64,000 nucleotides of DNA, from assembly GCA_905478765.1 (NCBI GenBank), contig CAJQJY010000001.1, positions 48,694 through 112,693 of the forward strand, in the 5' to 3' direction. This DNA comes from an uncultured Flavobacteriales bacterium (GTDB taxonomy: Bacteria > Bacteroidota > Bacteroidia > Flavobacteriales > BACL11). Shown here piece by piece: positions 37,918 to 46,921 of the stretch (positions are counted from its first letter, which is position 1; each line of letters begins with the position of its first letter). The position numbers were made by a program, and so were the translations under genes. The notes under the pieces are model-generated. The model worked only from the letters and a program-made list of their open reading frames with translations. It had not been told where the DNA came from and did not search any database.

Positions 37918-38663
37918 TAGAAGTAATGATATTCTTCATCATTTTTTCTTAGAATAGGAATAATTATTTCCAACTTAAAACCTATTAATTGATCCCATTT
38001 CATTTGCCTAGGATAATGCTGTTGATTTTCAAAATCATAACTTCTATTAATCTTAGTATAGGCCATAGTGTAGTTTATTCCTGCATTAGCCTGAAACTTT
38101 CCTTTTTTACTATAATACTTATAGTCTGCAGAGAGTTTTGTGCTAAATCCATTAGTGAAACGATCGTAACCTTTTTTCATCTCCTCATCTAGCTGTGGAA
38201 TGTACTGATTTTTAGTATTTATGTATATTTGATGTTGCAAATAACCAAATCCTTGAGATATATAAATACCACTCAAATTTGTTTCTTTAAAATGAAAAGC
38301 ATAACCAATAAATAGATGCGCATTAGCCCCTCTCTGCATTAAAACTATATTAGTATAATGCCCGTCATCACCAATAATTGCTCCTGTTGAGGTCGAGATA
38401 TTACTAAAAAGTGTTGAATCTTTTACATTGTTACCAAACATGTAATTTCCTTCAATTCCGTAAAATAGATTATTAGCATTTTCCGTAAAATAAGATGCGC
38501 CAATAGCTGAATTATCTCCAAAAGTATTTGCTAAATCACTAGTTGGAATTTGATAGGTGTAGTTAAAAGTAAAGGCAGATTGTTTATTATCTTGAGCTTT
38601 TAAATTGACAAATACCACTGATAAAAGTATAAAAAGGATGTTTCTCATTTGTTGCTTTTTCAT
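37917..38663 (-). CDS. Hypothetical outer-membrane beta-barrel protein, coupled to waaA
   Basis: The 248-residue product has a signal peptide (RNILFILLSVVFVNLKA, cut before QDN) and alternating beta strands rich in Tyr, Phe and Asn (FTFNYTYQIPTSDLA, AHLFIGYAFHF, GFGYLQHQIYI). It ends EEYHYF with a terminal aromatic residue, as expected for a BamA substrate. No named family is recognised. Translational coupling to waaA suggests an envelope role, but the function is not known. Confidence 0.78.
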   Translation of the reverse strand: MKKQQMRNILFILLSVVFVNLKAQDNKQSAFTFNYTYQIPTSDLANTFGDNSAIGASYFTENANNLFYGIEGNYMFGNNVKDSTLFSNISTSTGAIIGDDGHYTNIVLMQRGANAHLFIGYAFHFKETNLSGIYISQGFGYLQHQIYINTKNQYIPQLDEEMKKGYDRFTNGFSTKLSADYKYYSKKGKFQANAGINYTMAYTKINRSYDFENQQHYPRQMKWDQLIGFKLEIIIPILRKNDEEYHYF

Positions 38664-38722
38664 TTGAAGGCTAAAGTACTATAAGTGCAACAATTAACGC
38701 AAAGCATATTGTAATAATTGTA

Positions 38723-38730
38723 TATATTTG
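38723..38730 (+). promoter_or_regulatory. -7 box for rfbB
   Basis: TATATTTG matches TAnnTTTG and lies 30 nt before the rfbB ATG. Confidence 0.5.
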
Positions 38731-38760
38731 CTTTGAATTTATAATGATCCTAGAAATAAG

Positions 38761-39810
38761 ATGAATAAAACGATATTAATAACAGGAGGTGCTGGCTTTA
38801 TTGGCTCCCACGTTGTAAGATTATTTGTGAATAAATATCCAGATTATAAGATAGTTAACCTTGATAAATTGACTTATGCTGGAAACCTGGAAAATTTGAG
38901 AGATGTTGAAAATGCTGATAATTATATTTTTGAGAAAGGAGATATAGTTGATGAAACCTATATTAAAGCTATATTTACAAAGTATAAATTTGATGGCGTA
39001 ATTCACTTAGCTGCAGAGAGCCATGTTGATAGATCAATCACAAATCCGATGGAATTTATTTTGACAAATGTCATTGGGACAGTAAATTTATTAAATGCTT
39101 CTAAAAATCAATGGAAAGGAGATGAGTATGGCAAGTTGTTTTATCATGTTTCTACTGATGAAGTTTATGGCAGTTTAGAGCATACAGGCTTGTTTTTAGA
39201 AACCTCTTCTTATAATCCTCAATCACCATATTCATCTTCAAAAGCGAGTTCTGATCACTTTGTTCGTGCTTACGGAAACACTTATGGTATCCCATATGTA
39301 ATTTCAAATTGTTCTAATAATTATGGGCCTAATCAGTTCCCTGAAAAGTTATTGCCACTATTTATAAATAACATTAGAAACGAAAAACCATTGCCAGTTT
39401 ACGGTGATGGAAAATTTACTCGTGATTGGCTTTATGTAGTAGATCATGCTATTGCAATTGATAAAATCTATCATGAAGGAAGAAATACTGAGACTTATAA
39501 TATTGGTGGTTTTAATGAATGGACAAATATTGATCTGATTAAATTATTATGTAAGCAAATGGATATTGCACTATGTAAAGAAGAGGGTACTTCTGAGCAG
39601 TTAATCACTTATGTAAAAGATAGGCCAGGACATGATAAACGATATGCCATTGATGCAAATAAATTGAAAAATGAATTGGGTTGGGAACCATCTTTACAGT
39701 TTGAAGAAGGACTTGCCAGAACAATTGCTTGGTACTTAGAAAATGTAAAATGGGTGAATAATATTACATCAGGAGATTATCAGAATTTTTATAAAGAACA
39801 ATACAGTTAA
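38761..39810 (+). CDS. rfbB: dTDP-glucose 4,6-dehydratase
   Basis: The 349-residue extended short-chain dehydrogenase has the NAD+ site TGGAGFIGSHVVR (residues 7-19), the catalytic region HVSTDEVYGSLE with the Thr-Asp-Glu triad, and the YxxxK pair in SPYSSSKASSDHFVRAY. NCSNNYGPNQFPEKLLPL is the RmlB signature. It makes dTDP-4-keto-6-deoxyglucose for rhamnose or related surface sugars. The remaining rml genes are not nearby. The CpsB-type phosphatase follows with no gap, so surface polysaccharide synthesis is the shared theme. Confidence 0.96.
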   Translation: MNKTILITGGAGFIGSHVVRLFVNKYPDYKIVNLDKLTYAGNLENLRDVENADNYIFEKGDIVDETYIKAIFTKYKFDGVIHLAAESHVDRSITNPMEFILTNVIGTVNLLNASKNQWKGDEYGKLFYHVSTDEVYGSLEHTGLFLETSSYNPQSPYSSSKASSDHFVRAYGNTYGIPYVISNCSNNYGPNQFPEKLLPLFINNIRNEKPLPVYGDGKFTRDWLYVVDHAIAIDKIYHEGRNTETYNIGGFNEWTNIDLIKLLCKQMDIALCKEEGTSEQLITYVKDRPGHDKRYAIDANKLKNELGWEPSLQFEEGLARTIAWYLENVKWVNNITSGDYQNFYKEQYS

Positions 39811-40545
39811 ATGTTAAAATGGTTTTCTAAAAAGAAAATAGAGCTTGACCCTCTTGATTTTTCAGTTTTGATAACAGATATACATTCGCATTTTATTCCC
39901 GGAATTGATGATGGTTCTCCTGATATGGAAACAACAATTGCTTTAATAAAAAAGATGCAGGTTTTAGGATTTAGGAAGGTTATAACTACCCCTCATGTAA
40001 TGAGTGATTTTTACAAAAACTCATCTGAAATAATTTTAAAAGGTCTTACTGATATACGAGCAGAACTTAAAGCTCAAAATATTGATATGGAAATTGAAGC
40101 AGCTGCTGAATACTATATTGATTATGATTTTGATCAAAAAATAGGTCAGGAAAAATTCTTAACTTTTGGTGACAACTATATTTTGGTTGAACTTTCATTT
40201 ATGGAAGCTCCAGAAAACTTGTTTGATATTATTTTTAAACTGCAATTAGAAGGATATAAAGTAGTTTTGGCGCATCCAGAAAGGTATGCATTTTTTACAA
40301 TGGATGATTATAAAGGACTTGTACATAGAGGGGTTCTTTTACAGATAAATTGGCTTTCAATAATTGGCTATTATTCGCCTCAAATTGAACAAAAAACTAA
40401 AGAATTAATTGCAGCAGAAATGGTAAGTTTTATCGGTAGTGATTGCCATAATATGAATCACGCTGAACTATATGAAAAATGTCAGACTAAAGAAGCCTGG
40501 CATGATTTAAATAATAGTTGTAAACTATTAAATAACACTTTATAA
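39811..40545 (+). CDS. CpsB/YwqE-type PHP tyrosine-protein phosphatase
   Basis: The 244-residue PHP-fold metalloenzyme has ITDIHSHFIPGIDDGSPDMETT (metal-binding His-x-His and Asp), ITTPHVM, AHPERY and FIGSDCHNM, giving the full set of metal ligands. The family dephosphorylates the tyrosine kinases (Wzc/CapB type) that control capsule and exopolysaccharide export. It is directly adjacent to rfbB. The matching tyrosine kinase is not in the window. The 3' end overlaps fabD by 6 nt. Confidence 0.92.
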   Translation: MLKWFSKKKIELDPLDFSVLITDIHSHFIPGIDDGSPDMETTIALIKKMQVLGFRKVITTPHVMSDFYKNSSEIILKGLTDIRAELKAQNIDMEIEAAAEYYIDYDFDQKIGQEKFLTFGDNYILVELSFMEAPENLFDIIFKLQLEGYKVVLAHPERYAFFTMDDYKGLVHRGVLLQINWLSIIGYYSPQIEQKTKELIAAEMVSFIGSDCHNMNHAELYEKCQTKEAWHDLNNSCKLLNNTL

Positions 40546-41421
40546 AGTAGCGCTAGAAGATTCTATTTTCCTATCTACTTTTTTAAATAATCCTTGTAAG
40601 ACCTTTCCAGGGCCAACTTCAGTTACTGATGATAACCCATCTGCTATCATTTGTTGCATAGTTTGAGTCCACATTACAGGTGCAGTAAGTTGCTTTTTTA
40701 AGTTTTCTTTAATTTCTTCAGGATGTATAATAGCTGTAGCAGTTACATTTTGATAAATAGGGCAGAATCCATCCTTAAATTCTGTATTATCAATTGCAGT
40801 TTCAAGCTCAGCTCTTGCTGGTTCCATTAGTGGGGAATGAAACGCACCTCCAACTGGAAGTTTTAATGCTCTCCTTGCACCAGCTTTTGTAAGTCTCCTG
40901 CATGCTATATCTATTCCATTATTAGAGCCTGAAATCACTAATTGCCCTGGGCAATTGTAGTTAGCAGGAACAACAACCTCTCCTATTTCTGAACAGATAT
41001 TTTCTACAACTTCATTTTCTAAGCCTAAAACAGCTGCCATGGTAGATGGGTTTTGCTCGCATGCTTTTTGCATTGCCATTGCTCTTTTAGATACTAGTTT
41101 TAATCCATCTTCAAAAGATAAATAACCCGTTGCAACTAATGCTGAAAATTCACCAAGAGAATGCCCCGCTACCATTTCTGGGTTAAAACAATCCTCCTTT
41201 AACTTAGCTAAAATCACAGAATGTAAAAAGATGGCAGGTTGTGTTACTTTAGTTTGTTTTAGTGCTTCAGCATCTTCACCAAACATGATGTCAGTTATTG
41301 AAAATCTTAAAATTTCATTTGCTTTTTTAAACATTATTTTTGCATCTATTGATGCTTCATAAAGATCTTTACCCATTCCAGGAAATTGTGACCCTTGCCC
41401 AGGAAATACATATGCTTTCAT
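40540..41421 (-). CDS. fabD: Malonyl-CoA:ACP transacylase
   Basis: The 293-residue enzyme has the substrate loop FPGQGSQFPGMGKDLYE, the nucleophile Ser88 in GHSLGEFSAL, a conserved Arg in KRAMAMQKA and the catalytic His in GGAFHSPLMEPA. It loads malonyl groups onto acyl carrier protein for fatty acid synthesis. It lies 3 nt downstream of folE on the same strand, so the two are probably cotranscribed, although their pathways are unrelated. Confidence 0.97.
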   Translation of the reverse strand: MKAYVFPGQGSQFPGMGKDLYEASIDAKIMFKKANEILRFSITDIMFGEDAEALKQTKVTQPAIFLHSVILAKLKEDCFNPEMVAGHSLGEFSALVATGYLSFEDGLKLVSKRAMAMQKACEQNPSTMAAVLGLENEVVENICSEIGEVVVPANYNCPGQLVISGSNNGIDIACRRLTKAGARRALKLPVGGAFHSPLMEPARAELETAIDNTEFKDGFCPIYQNVTATAIIHPEEIKENLKKQLTAPVMWTQTMQQMIADGLSSVTEVGPGKVLQGLFKKVDRKIESSSATL

Positions 41422-41424
41422 TTT

Positions 41425-41988
41425 TTATAAAATTAAATTCATAAACTCTGCTCTTGTCTTTTTATCGGAAATAAAAATTCCGGAAAAGGCAGAAGTTGTT
41501 GTTGAAGAGTGTTGCTTTTGTACTCCACGCATTTGCATGCAAAGGTGTTGTGCTTCAATTACCACAGCTACCCCCTTTGGATTTAAAGTTTCTTGTATAC
41601 AGTCTTTTATTTCATCTGTTAATCTTTCTTGAACTTGTAGTCTTCTTGAAAAAACATCAACGATTCTTGGTATTTTACTAAGCCCTACAATATGTCCGTT
41701 TGGTATGTAGGCAATATGTGCTTTGCCAAAAAATGGTAACATATGATGCTCGCATAAAGAGTAAAGTTCAATATCCTTAACTAAAACCATTTGACTATAA
41801 CTTTCAGAAAACATTGCAGACTTTAAAATTTCAGTTGGATTTTTTTCATATCCATTTGTTAGAAATTCCATTGATTTAGAAACTCTTTCAGGAGTTTTTA
41901 ATAAACCGTCTCTTTCTGGATTTTCTCCAATTTCAGAAAGTAATGTTTTAATGCTATTTGCTATATCTTGATTGTAATTATCACTCAT
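41425..41988 (-). CDS. folE: GTP cyclohydrolase I
   Basis: The 187-residue enzyme has zinc ligands in [20 protein letters not shown] and [11 protein letters not shown] and the catalytic block [24 protein letters not shown]. It converts GTP to dihydroneopterin triphosphate, the first step of folate synthesis. The ATG at 41988 (MSDNYNQD) is chosen rather than 42018, because a promoter box at 42014-42007 on the minus strand would otherwise fall inside the coding region. It shares a palindromic divergent promoter with mqnB. Confidence 0.96.
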   Translation of the reverse strand: MSDNYNQDIANSIKTLLSEIGENPERDGLLKTPERVSKSMEFLTNGYEKNPTEILKSAMFSESYSQMVLVKDIELYSLCEHHMLPFFGKAHIAYIPNGHIVGLSKIPRIVDVFSRRLQVQERLTDEIKDCIQETLNPKGVAVVIEAQHLCMQMRGVQKQHSSTTTSAFSGIFISDKKTRAEFMNLIL

Positions 41989-42005
41989 ATTTTTATAAAT
42001 AGGCT

Positions 42006-42026
42006 GCAAATATACCATATATTTGC
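42006..42026. promoter_or_regulatory. Palindromic back-to-back promoter for folE and mqnB
   Basis: GCAAATATA, spacer CCA, TATATTTGC is a perfect 9-bp inverted repeat. Each arm contains a TATATTTG -7 box: minus-strand 42014-42007 for folE (18-nt leader) and plus-strand 42018-42025 for mqnB (4 nt before its ATG). The two boxes are 3 bp apart, so two polymerases could not occupy both together. Confidence 0.65.
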
Positions 42027-42029
42027 CAT

Positions 42030-42608
42030 ATGAAAGTATTAATTGTATCTGCTACTAAATCTGAGATTACATCTGATAAAGTAATGTCCTTTCCAGTTCT
42101 AATAACTGGAGTTGGAATGATAAATACGGCTATTGGCTTAACAAGAAAATTATCTGACTCCTCTTTTGATTTAATTATAAATATGGGTATTGCTGGGTCA
42201 TTTACTGATACTATAAAAGTTGGAGATATAGTTGAAGTTGTTGAAGATATATTTTCAGAAATTGGTTTTGAAGATGGTAGTGATTTCTCTCATTTTCAAG
42301 ATTTTGAAATTCCAACTTCCTATAAAAACGAATCTAAAACTTCGTTAAAGAAAGTTGTAGGAATAACTGTAAATACTGTTCATGGAAATGAGGGCTCTAT
42401 TGAAAAGATAATTGATAGATTAAAGCCTGATATTGAAAGTATGGAGGGTGCTGTTATTTTTAAAATCTGTAAGGAATTTGATATTCCTTGTATGCAAATT
42501 AGGTCAATCTCTAACAAAATTGAAAGAAGGAATATAGAACATTGGGATATTAATATGGCAATAAAAAACTTGAATATTGAAGTTGAAAAAATACTAGATA
42601 AATTATGA
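42030..42608 (+). CDS. mqnB: Futalosine hydrolase
   Basis: The 192-residue nucleosidase of the PNP/MTAN fold has [19 protein letters not shown], the purine-binding INMGIAGSF, and the substrate motif [16 protein letters not shown] with its conserved Glu. It releases hypoxanthine from futalosine in menaquinone synthesis. It is short compared with MTA/SAH nucleosidase and is coupled by a 4-nt overlap to mqnD, which supports the assignment. The promoter box ends 4 nt before its ATG. Confidence 0.93.
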   Translation: MKVLIVSATKSEITSDKVMSFPVLITGVGMINTAIGLTRKLSDSSFDLIINMGIAGSFTDTIKVGDIVEVVEDIFSEIGFEDGSDFSHFQDFEIPTSYKNESKTSLKKVVGITVNTVHGNEGSIEKIIDRLKPDIESMEGAVIFKICKEFDIPCMQIRSISNKIERRNIEHWDINMAIKNLNIEVEKILDKL

Positions 42609-43408
42609 AATTGACCTTAGGTTTTTCACCTTGCCCAAACGATACTTTTATTTTTGATGCTCTTGTGCATCATAAGATTGATACAGAAGGATTGGATTTT
42701 GAAGTTGTTTTTGCAGATATAGAACAGTTAAATAAATGGGTTTTTCAGGAAAAATTGGATATTACAAAACTTAGTTATAATGCGTTTACACATTGTGTAA
42801 ATCATTATGCGTTATTAGATAGTGGCTCAGCTTTAGGCAGTAATTGCGGTCCATTGTTAATTAAAAAACCAAATACCATTTTAACTCAGGAAAGTAAAAT
42901 TGCTATTCCAGGTAAATACACAACTGCTAATATGTTATTGAATTTTGCTTTTCCTAATCATCAAAATAAAGTAGAAATGCTTTTTTCTGAAATTGAGAAT
43001 AAGGTGCTTGAAGTTAGAGTAGATGCAGGACTTATTATTCATGAAAACAGATTTACCTTCCAAGAAAAAGGCTTAGAAAAAGTAAAAGATTTAGGTGAGT
43101 TTTGGCAAGATGAAACAGGACTTCCTATTCCCTTAGGTGGTATAGTAGTAAAAAGAAAATTGCCTTTAGCAACTCAACAAAAAATTGATAGAGTACTAAG
43201 AAAAAGTGTTGAATATGCTTTTGCAAATCCAAATAGTTCGGCTGATTATGTGAAGTTCCATGCTCAAGAAATGGAAAAAAAAGTGTTGGATGAACACATT
43301 GCTTTGTATGTAAATGACTATTCTGTTTCCTTAGGTGTTCAAGGGAGAAGGGCAGTAGAATTGCTATTTGAGAAGTCTGGCAGAAAGTTTAATTCTATTT
43401 TTATTTAA
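42605..43408 (+). CDS. mqnD: 1,4-dihydroxy-6-naphthoate synthase
   Basis: The 267-residue periplasmic-binding-protein-fold enzyme has the family start LGFSPCPNDTFIFDALVH, then DITKLSYNAFTHC, SALGSNCGPLLI and DAGLIIHENRFTFQEKGL. It acts late in the futalosine pathway, opening cyclic dehypoxanthinyl futalosine to 1,4-dihydroxy-6-naphthoate. With MqnB it indicates menaquinone synthesis by the futalosine rather than the classical Men route. No mqnA or mqnC is in the window. Confidence 0.95.
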   Translation: MKLTLGFSPCPNDTFIFDALVHHKIDTEGLDFEVVFADIEQLNKWVFQEKLDITKLSYNAFTHCVNHYALLDSGSALGSNCGPLLIKKPNTILTQESKIAIPGKYTTANMLLNFAFPNHQNKVEMLFSEIENKVLEVRVDAGLIIHENRFTFQEKGLEKVKDLGEFWQDETGLPIPLGGIVVKRKLPLATQQKIDRVLRKSVEYAFANPNSSADYVKFHAQEMEKKVLDEHIALYVNDYSVSLGVQGRRAVELLFEKSGRKFNSIFI

Positions 43409-43564
43409 TAATATTAAAGTCGAAATATGATAAAACAAGAGAAAACTAGCATTATTTATTAAAGTTGGTGGTTTTAAATCAGTTTTTTCTGAAGTCATTT
43501 TAGATGTATTTCTAATTTAAGTGGGCTTATTTTTTTGTCCTCTCTGTGCTAATTTTGAACTTCT

Positions 43565-44044
43565 TTAAAGAAGTTCATTCATCTTCTCAATTTGTTTCTT
43601 TGTAAATTTTCCATTTAGCCAATCTGAGCTAATTTTAGCGTCATATTTTTTATAGAAATTTATAGCAGAACTATTCCAATCTAATACTTGCCAAATCATT
43701 CCATTAAGATTTTGTTCCTTACATATTTTGATTGTTTCTTCAAATAATTTAGAACCAATGCCGATTCTTCTAAATTCTTTTTTGATTACAAAGTCCTCAA
43801 GGAATAAGAGTTTCCCTTTCCATGTAGAATAGCGTATCCAATAAAAGGATAATCCAATAATTCTGTTACTATCTTCAGCAACTAAAAACCAAAACCATTG
43901 GCGGTCTCCAAATCCATCATTTTCTAAATCTCCTAATGTAATGGTTACTTCATCTAGAGAATTCTCATAATTAGCTAATTCTTTGATTAATTCTAGTGCT
44001 TGTGGCAAATCTTCTTTAACTCCTTTTCTAATAATTGTATTCAT
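43565..44044 (-). CDS. GNAT-family N-acetyltransferase
   Basis: The 159-residue protein is read from ATG 44044 (MNTIIRKGVKEDLPQ); an ATG nine codons upstream is possible. It resembles the spermidine/diamine acetyltransferase (thialysine) group: LIKELANYENSLDEV, GLSFYWIRYSTWKGKLLFLEDFVIKKEFRRIGIGSKLFEE with the acetyl-CoA loop (R-x-x-G-I-G), and WQVLDWNSSAINFYKKYDA. The substrate is likely a small amine. The gene stands alone; the 156-nt gap after mqnD shows no further gene. Confidence 0.9.
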   Translation of the reverse strand: MNTIIRKGVKEDLPQALELIKELANYENSLDEVTITLGDLENDGFGDRQWFWFLVAEDSNRIIGLSFYWIRYSTWKGKLLFLEDFVIKKEFRRIGIGSKLFEETIKICKEQNLNGMIWQVLDWNSSAINFYKKYDAKISSDWLNGKFTKKQIEKMNELL

Positions 44045-44135
44045 AAAGCTAACATAATCAAATAGACTCAAATTTGTGGAGATATTTTTGGCGGATTTAT
44101 AGCTCCTTATTTTTAATATTTTTAATATTATTAAT

Positions 44136-44143
44136 TAATTTTG
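44136..44143 (+). promoter_or_regulatory. -7 box 4 nt before the EEP-family gene
   Basis: TAATTTTG matches TAnnTTTG and is separated from the ATG at 44148 by TCTT only, which predicts a leaderless transcript. Confidence 0.55.
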
Positions 44144-44147
44144 TCTT

Positions 44148-45173
44148 ATGAATAAAATCATATTTATATTTTTAGTTAGTAGTCAAATATTATCAGCACA
44201 GACTATTAATGATCTTTACTTTGGTACTGATACTACTTTTGATGTTATCAGTTGGAATATTGAATGGTTTCCAAAGAATAATAGCACTGCAAGTGAAGTA
44301 CAAGAAATTCTTACCAGATTAGAAGCTGATATTTATGCTTTACAAGAAATTGAAGACACTACACTTTTAAAACAAGTTGTATCAAATATTCCTGGATATG
44401 AGTGCTATTTTAAAAGTAGCTATTATGGAGGCTTAGCCTATGTTTATAATACTAATACGATACAGATTAATTCGAAATATGAGATATTTACTTCTCAACC
44501 ATACTGGAATGCTTTTCCAAGATCTCCTCAGGTTTTAGATTGTAATTTTATGGGGAACAACTATATTATTATTAATAATCATTTCAAATGCTGTGGAGAT
44601 GGCACACTAAATACAAATGATACTAATGATGAAGAAAATAGAAGATTACAAGCTGTTACTTATCTAAAACAATATATAGATAATACTCTTTTAGGAAAAA
44701 GAGTAATATTATTAGGAGATCTAAATGATGAAATAATTGATAACACTGCTAATAATGTATTTCAGGATTTTATAAATGATAATACTAATTATTTGTTTAC
44801 GGATATGTTTATCGCTGAAGGTAATAGTATAGATTGGTCTTATCCTACTTGGCCTTCTCACCTTGATCACATCCTTATTACTAATGAGTTATTTGCTGAT
44901 TTTCAAAATTTTAATTCGTTTGTTTCTGTAATTAGAATTGATGATTATATGGGTAGTTGGAGTAATTATGAGAATAATATTTCTGATCATAGGCCAATTG
45001 GTTTAAAACTTGATTTTGGCACTTTAACTAATATTTCAGAAGAAATAGGTGGAGATAATAGAGTTTTTAAGGCGTTGGATGTTTTAGGAAGAGAGAATAA
45101 AGAAAACCAAAGTGGCTTATTATTCTATATCTATGAAGATGGAACTGTAGAGAAAAAAATAATTCTTGAATAA
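44148..45173 (+). CDS. Secreted endonuclease/exonuclease/phosphatase-family protein
   Basis: The 341-residue protein has a signal peptide (residues 1-17, cut before QTIND). The EEP domain shows FDVISWNIEWFP, IYALQEIED (metal Glu), IINNHFKCCGDG, ILLGDLNDE, SHLDHILIT and ISDHRPIGLK, giving a complete catalytic set for phosphodiester cleavage. After the domain a short tail ends LFYIYEDGTVEKKIILE, nearly the same as the tail of the CotH protein at 53858. The tail follows a VLGRE motif as in T9SS C-terminal domains, so T9SS export is inferred. Confidence 0.88.
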   Translation: MNKIIFIFLVSSQILSAQTINDLYFGTDTTFDVISWNIEWFPKNNSTASEVQEILTRLEADIYALQEIEDTTLLKQVVSNIPGYECYFKSSYYGGLAYVYNTNTIQINSKYEIFTSQPYWNAFPRSPQVLDCNFMGNNYIIINNHFKCCGDGTLNTNDTNDEENRRLQAVTYLKQYIDNTLLGKRVILLGDLNDEIIDNTANNVFQDFINDNTNYLFTDMFIAEGNSIDWSYPTWPSHLDHILITNELFADFQNFNSFVSVIRIDDYMGSWSNYENNISDHRPIGLKLDFGTLTNISEEIGGDNRVFKALDVLGRENKENQSGLLFYIYEDGTVEKKIILE

Positions 45174-45219
45174 ATATAATCCCAATAAAATGAGTGAGTT
45201 TATTTTTGGTGGACCTCTC

Positions 45220-45263
45220 GATCCTTATTTCGAACTTTTTTAGTAACTTATTGAGTATGTTTG
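45220..45263 (+). repeat. Intergenic repeat copy ending in a -7 promoter box
   Basis: This 44-nt block starts GATCCTTATTTCGAACTT and ends GAGTATGTTTG. It matches the copy at 52752-52795 at 35 of 44 positions without gaps. Its end is a TATGTTTG box, 4 nt before the ATG at 45268. Confidence 0.65.
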
Positions 45264-45267
45264 TTGA

Positions 45268-46848
45268 ATGAAAAAAATTATCTTAATAATATTTTTGATA
45301 ACAGGTGTTTTTAGTTTTGTTCAATCACAAGTCTGGGTACAGTCATTTACAGCAGGAGGATATGATTCAAACAATCAGTTATTGGGTGGCTCTGAGGTAT
45401 TACAGCTAGTTAGTCATAAAAAAATGCTATTTTCATCTGTTGGCTATTGGCAAGATGATAACAACATATGGTATGGAGGCTCTAATAACAGTATTGGTTG
45501 GGGCCAAATAAATAGTTTAGAAAATCCTACTGCAATTTGGAAAGAAGATTTGTTTCTTGGAGCAAGTTATCTACGTCCTGAAATTCTTAAACAAATAATT
45601 TTTACTAAAGATCAGTTTGGCAATGCACTGTCATCTCCAGATACAGTTTTGATTTGTGCTGGATACTCACCAAACTATATTACTAGCCAGGTAACAGTAA
45701 AGAGTTTCGTGCGAAATGATGTCAATGGTTCTTGGAGAGAAAGTCAAATAGTACAAGGGAGTTTTCCTGCTGGTGAAAACTACTCTATAAGAGATATTGA
45801 AATGTATGTTGATAAACTAACTGGTTTTGAATATGTTTTCGCTTCTATTGGAACGCAAGGAATATATAAAGGTAAATATAATCCTGCAAATCCAGGAAAA
45901 ATTGATTGGATTTCAACAGCAGAATTTGGTCCCTTAAGCATTAGATCTTTAGGAATTGAAATAGCAAATGGAAAGCTTTATTTTTCATCCGGAAGTAAAC
46001 TTTATAGAAGAATAGACGGAGTTTCACCAAATTATGTCATAGATCATGATTTTAGCGATCTTGGAGCTACAATTAACTCTGCTGTTGGTGGAATTAGAGG
46101 CTTAACAACTATCGATAATCCAAGTGGTACTGATGAAGATTTCTTGTTGATGTGGTGTCCTAATGGTCAGTCACAAGGGGTTATTTACCGTTTAGAACCA
46201 GATAGTGGAGGGTTTAATCGTATTTATGAAACAAAATTATCTTTATTGATTGAGAATTTTCTAGTCGGCTCAAATGCTAGTTATGTACTTGGAGCTTACA
46301 ATGAATTTTATAAATATATTGACCCATTAACAAATGATACTCTTCACTTATTGGGTTTTGAAGTAAATATTACAGGTGGTCCTCATCTAACAAGTAATGG
46401 TTACTATAAAGGCGCTTTATTTGCTAAGCGATATACTGATAGACAGTATTCTTTAGAAGAAATTAATGGAACAATCGGATTAAATGATAATGCGTTAGTT
46501 GCTAATCGGTGCTATGTAAAATCTCCATTTTCAAATGAAAATGCTCTCTATTTTGGAGGGTTTGATCCAAATGGTAATATTTCTACAAATATGGCATGGG
46601 TATTTAAGAAAGATTATCAATTGAGTTCGATAGACAATTTTACTCAGGGTCAAGAAAATGTTAAAATATATCCAAATCCAACTAAAAGTGTAATTTATTT
46701 GTCAGAAAAGGTAGAGTTTATATTGTACAATATCTTAGGTGAAATTATATTTATTGGAGATAATAATAAAATTGATTTAAATAGTTTTGATAATGGAGTA
46801 TATATTTTCGAGAGCGGAAATGTTAGGACACAAATTATCAAACAATAA
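45268..46848 (+). CDS. T9SS type A sorting-domain protein of unknown function
   Basis: The 526-residue protein has a signal peptide (MKKIILIIFLITGVFSFVQS) and a C-terminal T9SS type A domain from about residue 464 (VKIYPNPTKSVIYLS, FILYNILGEII, FDNGVYIFESGNVRTQIIKQ). The middle reads as beta-propeller-like repeats (GVVYR-type blades around IYKGKYNPANPGKI and RIDGVSPNYVIDHDF), with no recognised catalytic motif. It is expected to be secreted or surface-anchored by T9SS. A promoter box sits 4 nt before the start. Confidence 0.85.
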   Translation: MKKIILIIFLITGVFSFVQSQVWVQSFTAGGYDSNNQLLGGSEVLQLVSHKKMLFSSVGYWQDDNNIWYGGSNNSIGWGQINSLENPTAIWKEDLFLGASYLRPEILKQIIFTKDQFGNALSSPDTVLICAGYSPNYITSQVTVKSFVRNDVNGSWRESQIVQGSFPAGENYSIRDIEMYVDKLTGFEYVFASIGTQGIYKGKYNPANPGKIDWISTAEFGPLSIRSLGIEIANGKLYFSSGSKLYRRIDGVSPNYVIDHDFSDLGATINSAVGGIRGLTTIDNPSGTDEDFLLMWCPNGQSQGVIYRLEPDSGGFNRIYETKLSLLIENFLVGSNASYVLGAYNEFYKYIDPLTNDTLHLLGFEVNITGGPHLTSNGYYKGALFAKRYTDRQYSLEEINGTIGLNDNALVANRCYVKSPFSNENALYFGGFDPNGNISTNMAWVFKKDYQLSSIDNFTQGQENVKIYPNPTKSVIYLSEKVEFILYNILGEIIFIGDNNKIDLNSFDNGVYIFESGNVRTQIIKQ

Positions 46849-46921
46849 TTCGTGGTTCTTATTTCAATAAATCATTACACTGATTAGCAATTTTTTAAAA
46901 TATATTCCGTTTTTTTAGAAC

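Noticed and set aside
43409..43564. 156-nt gap after mqnD examined for a small gene or RNA
   Set aside because: Contains a piece of the intergenic repeat and a short TTCTTTAAAGAA hairpin near the GNAT stop, but no convincing gene.
45190..45243. 17-codon open frame (starts ATGAGTGAG) in the gap before the T9SS gene
   Set aside because: It lies within the intergenic repeat, has no conserved counterpart in the other copies, and no promoter of its own.
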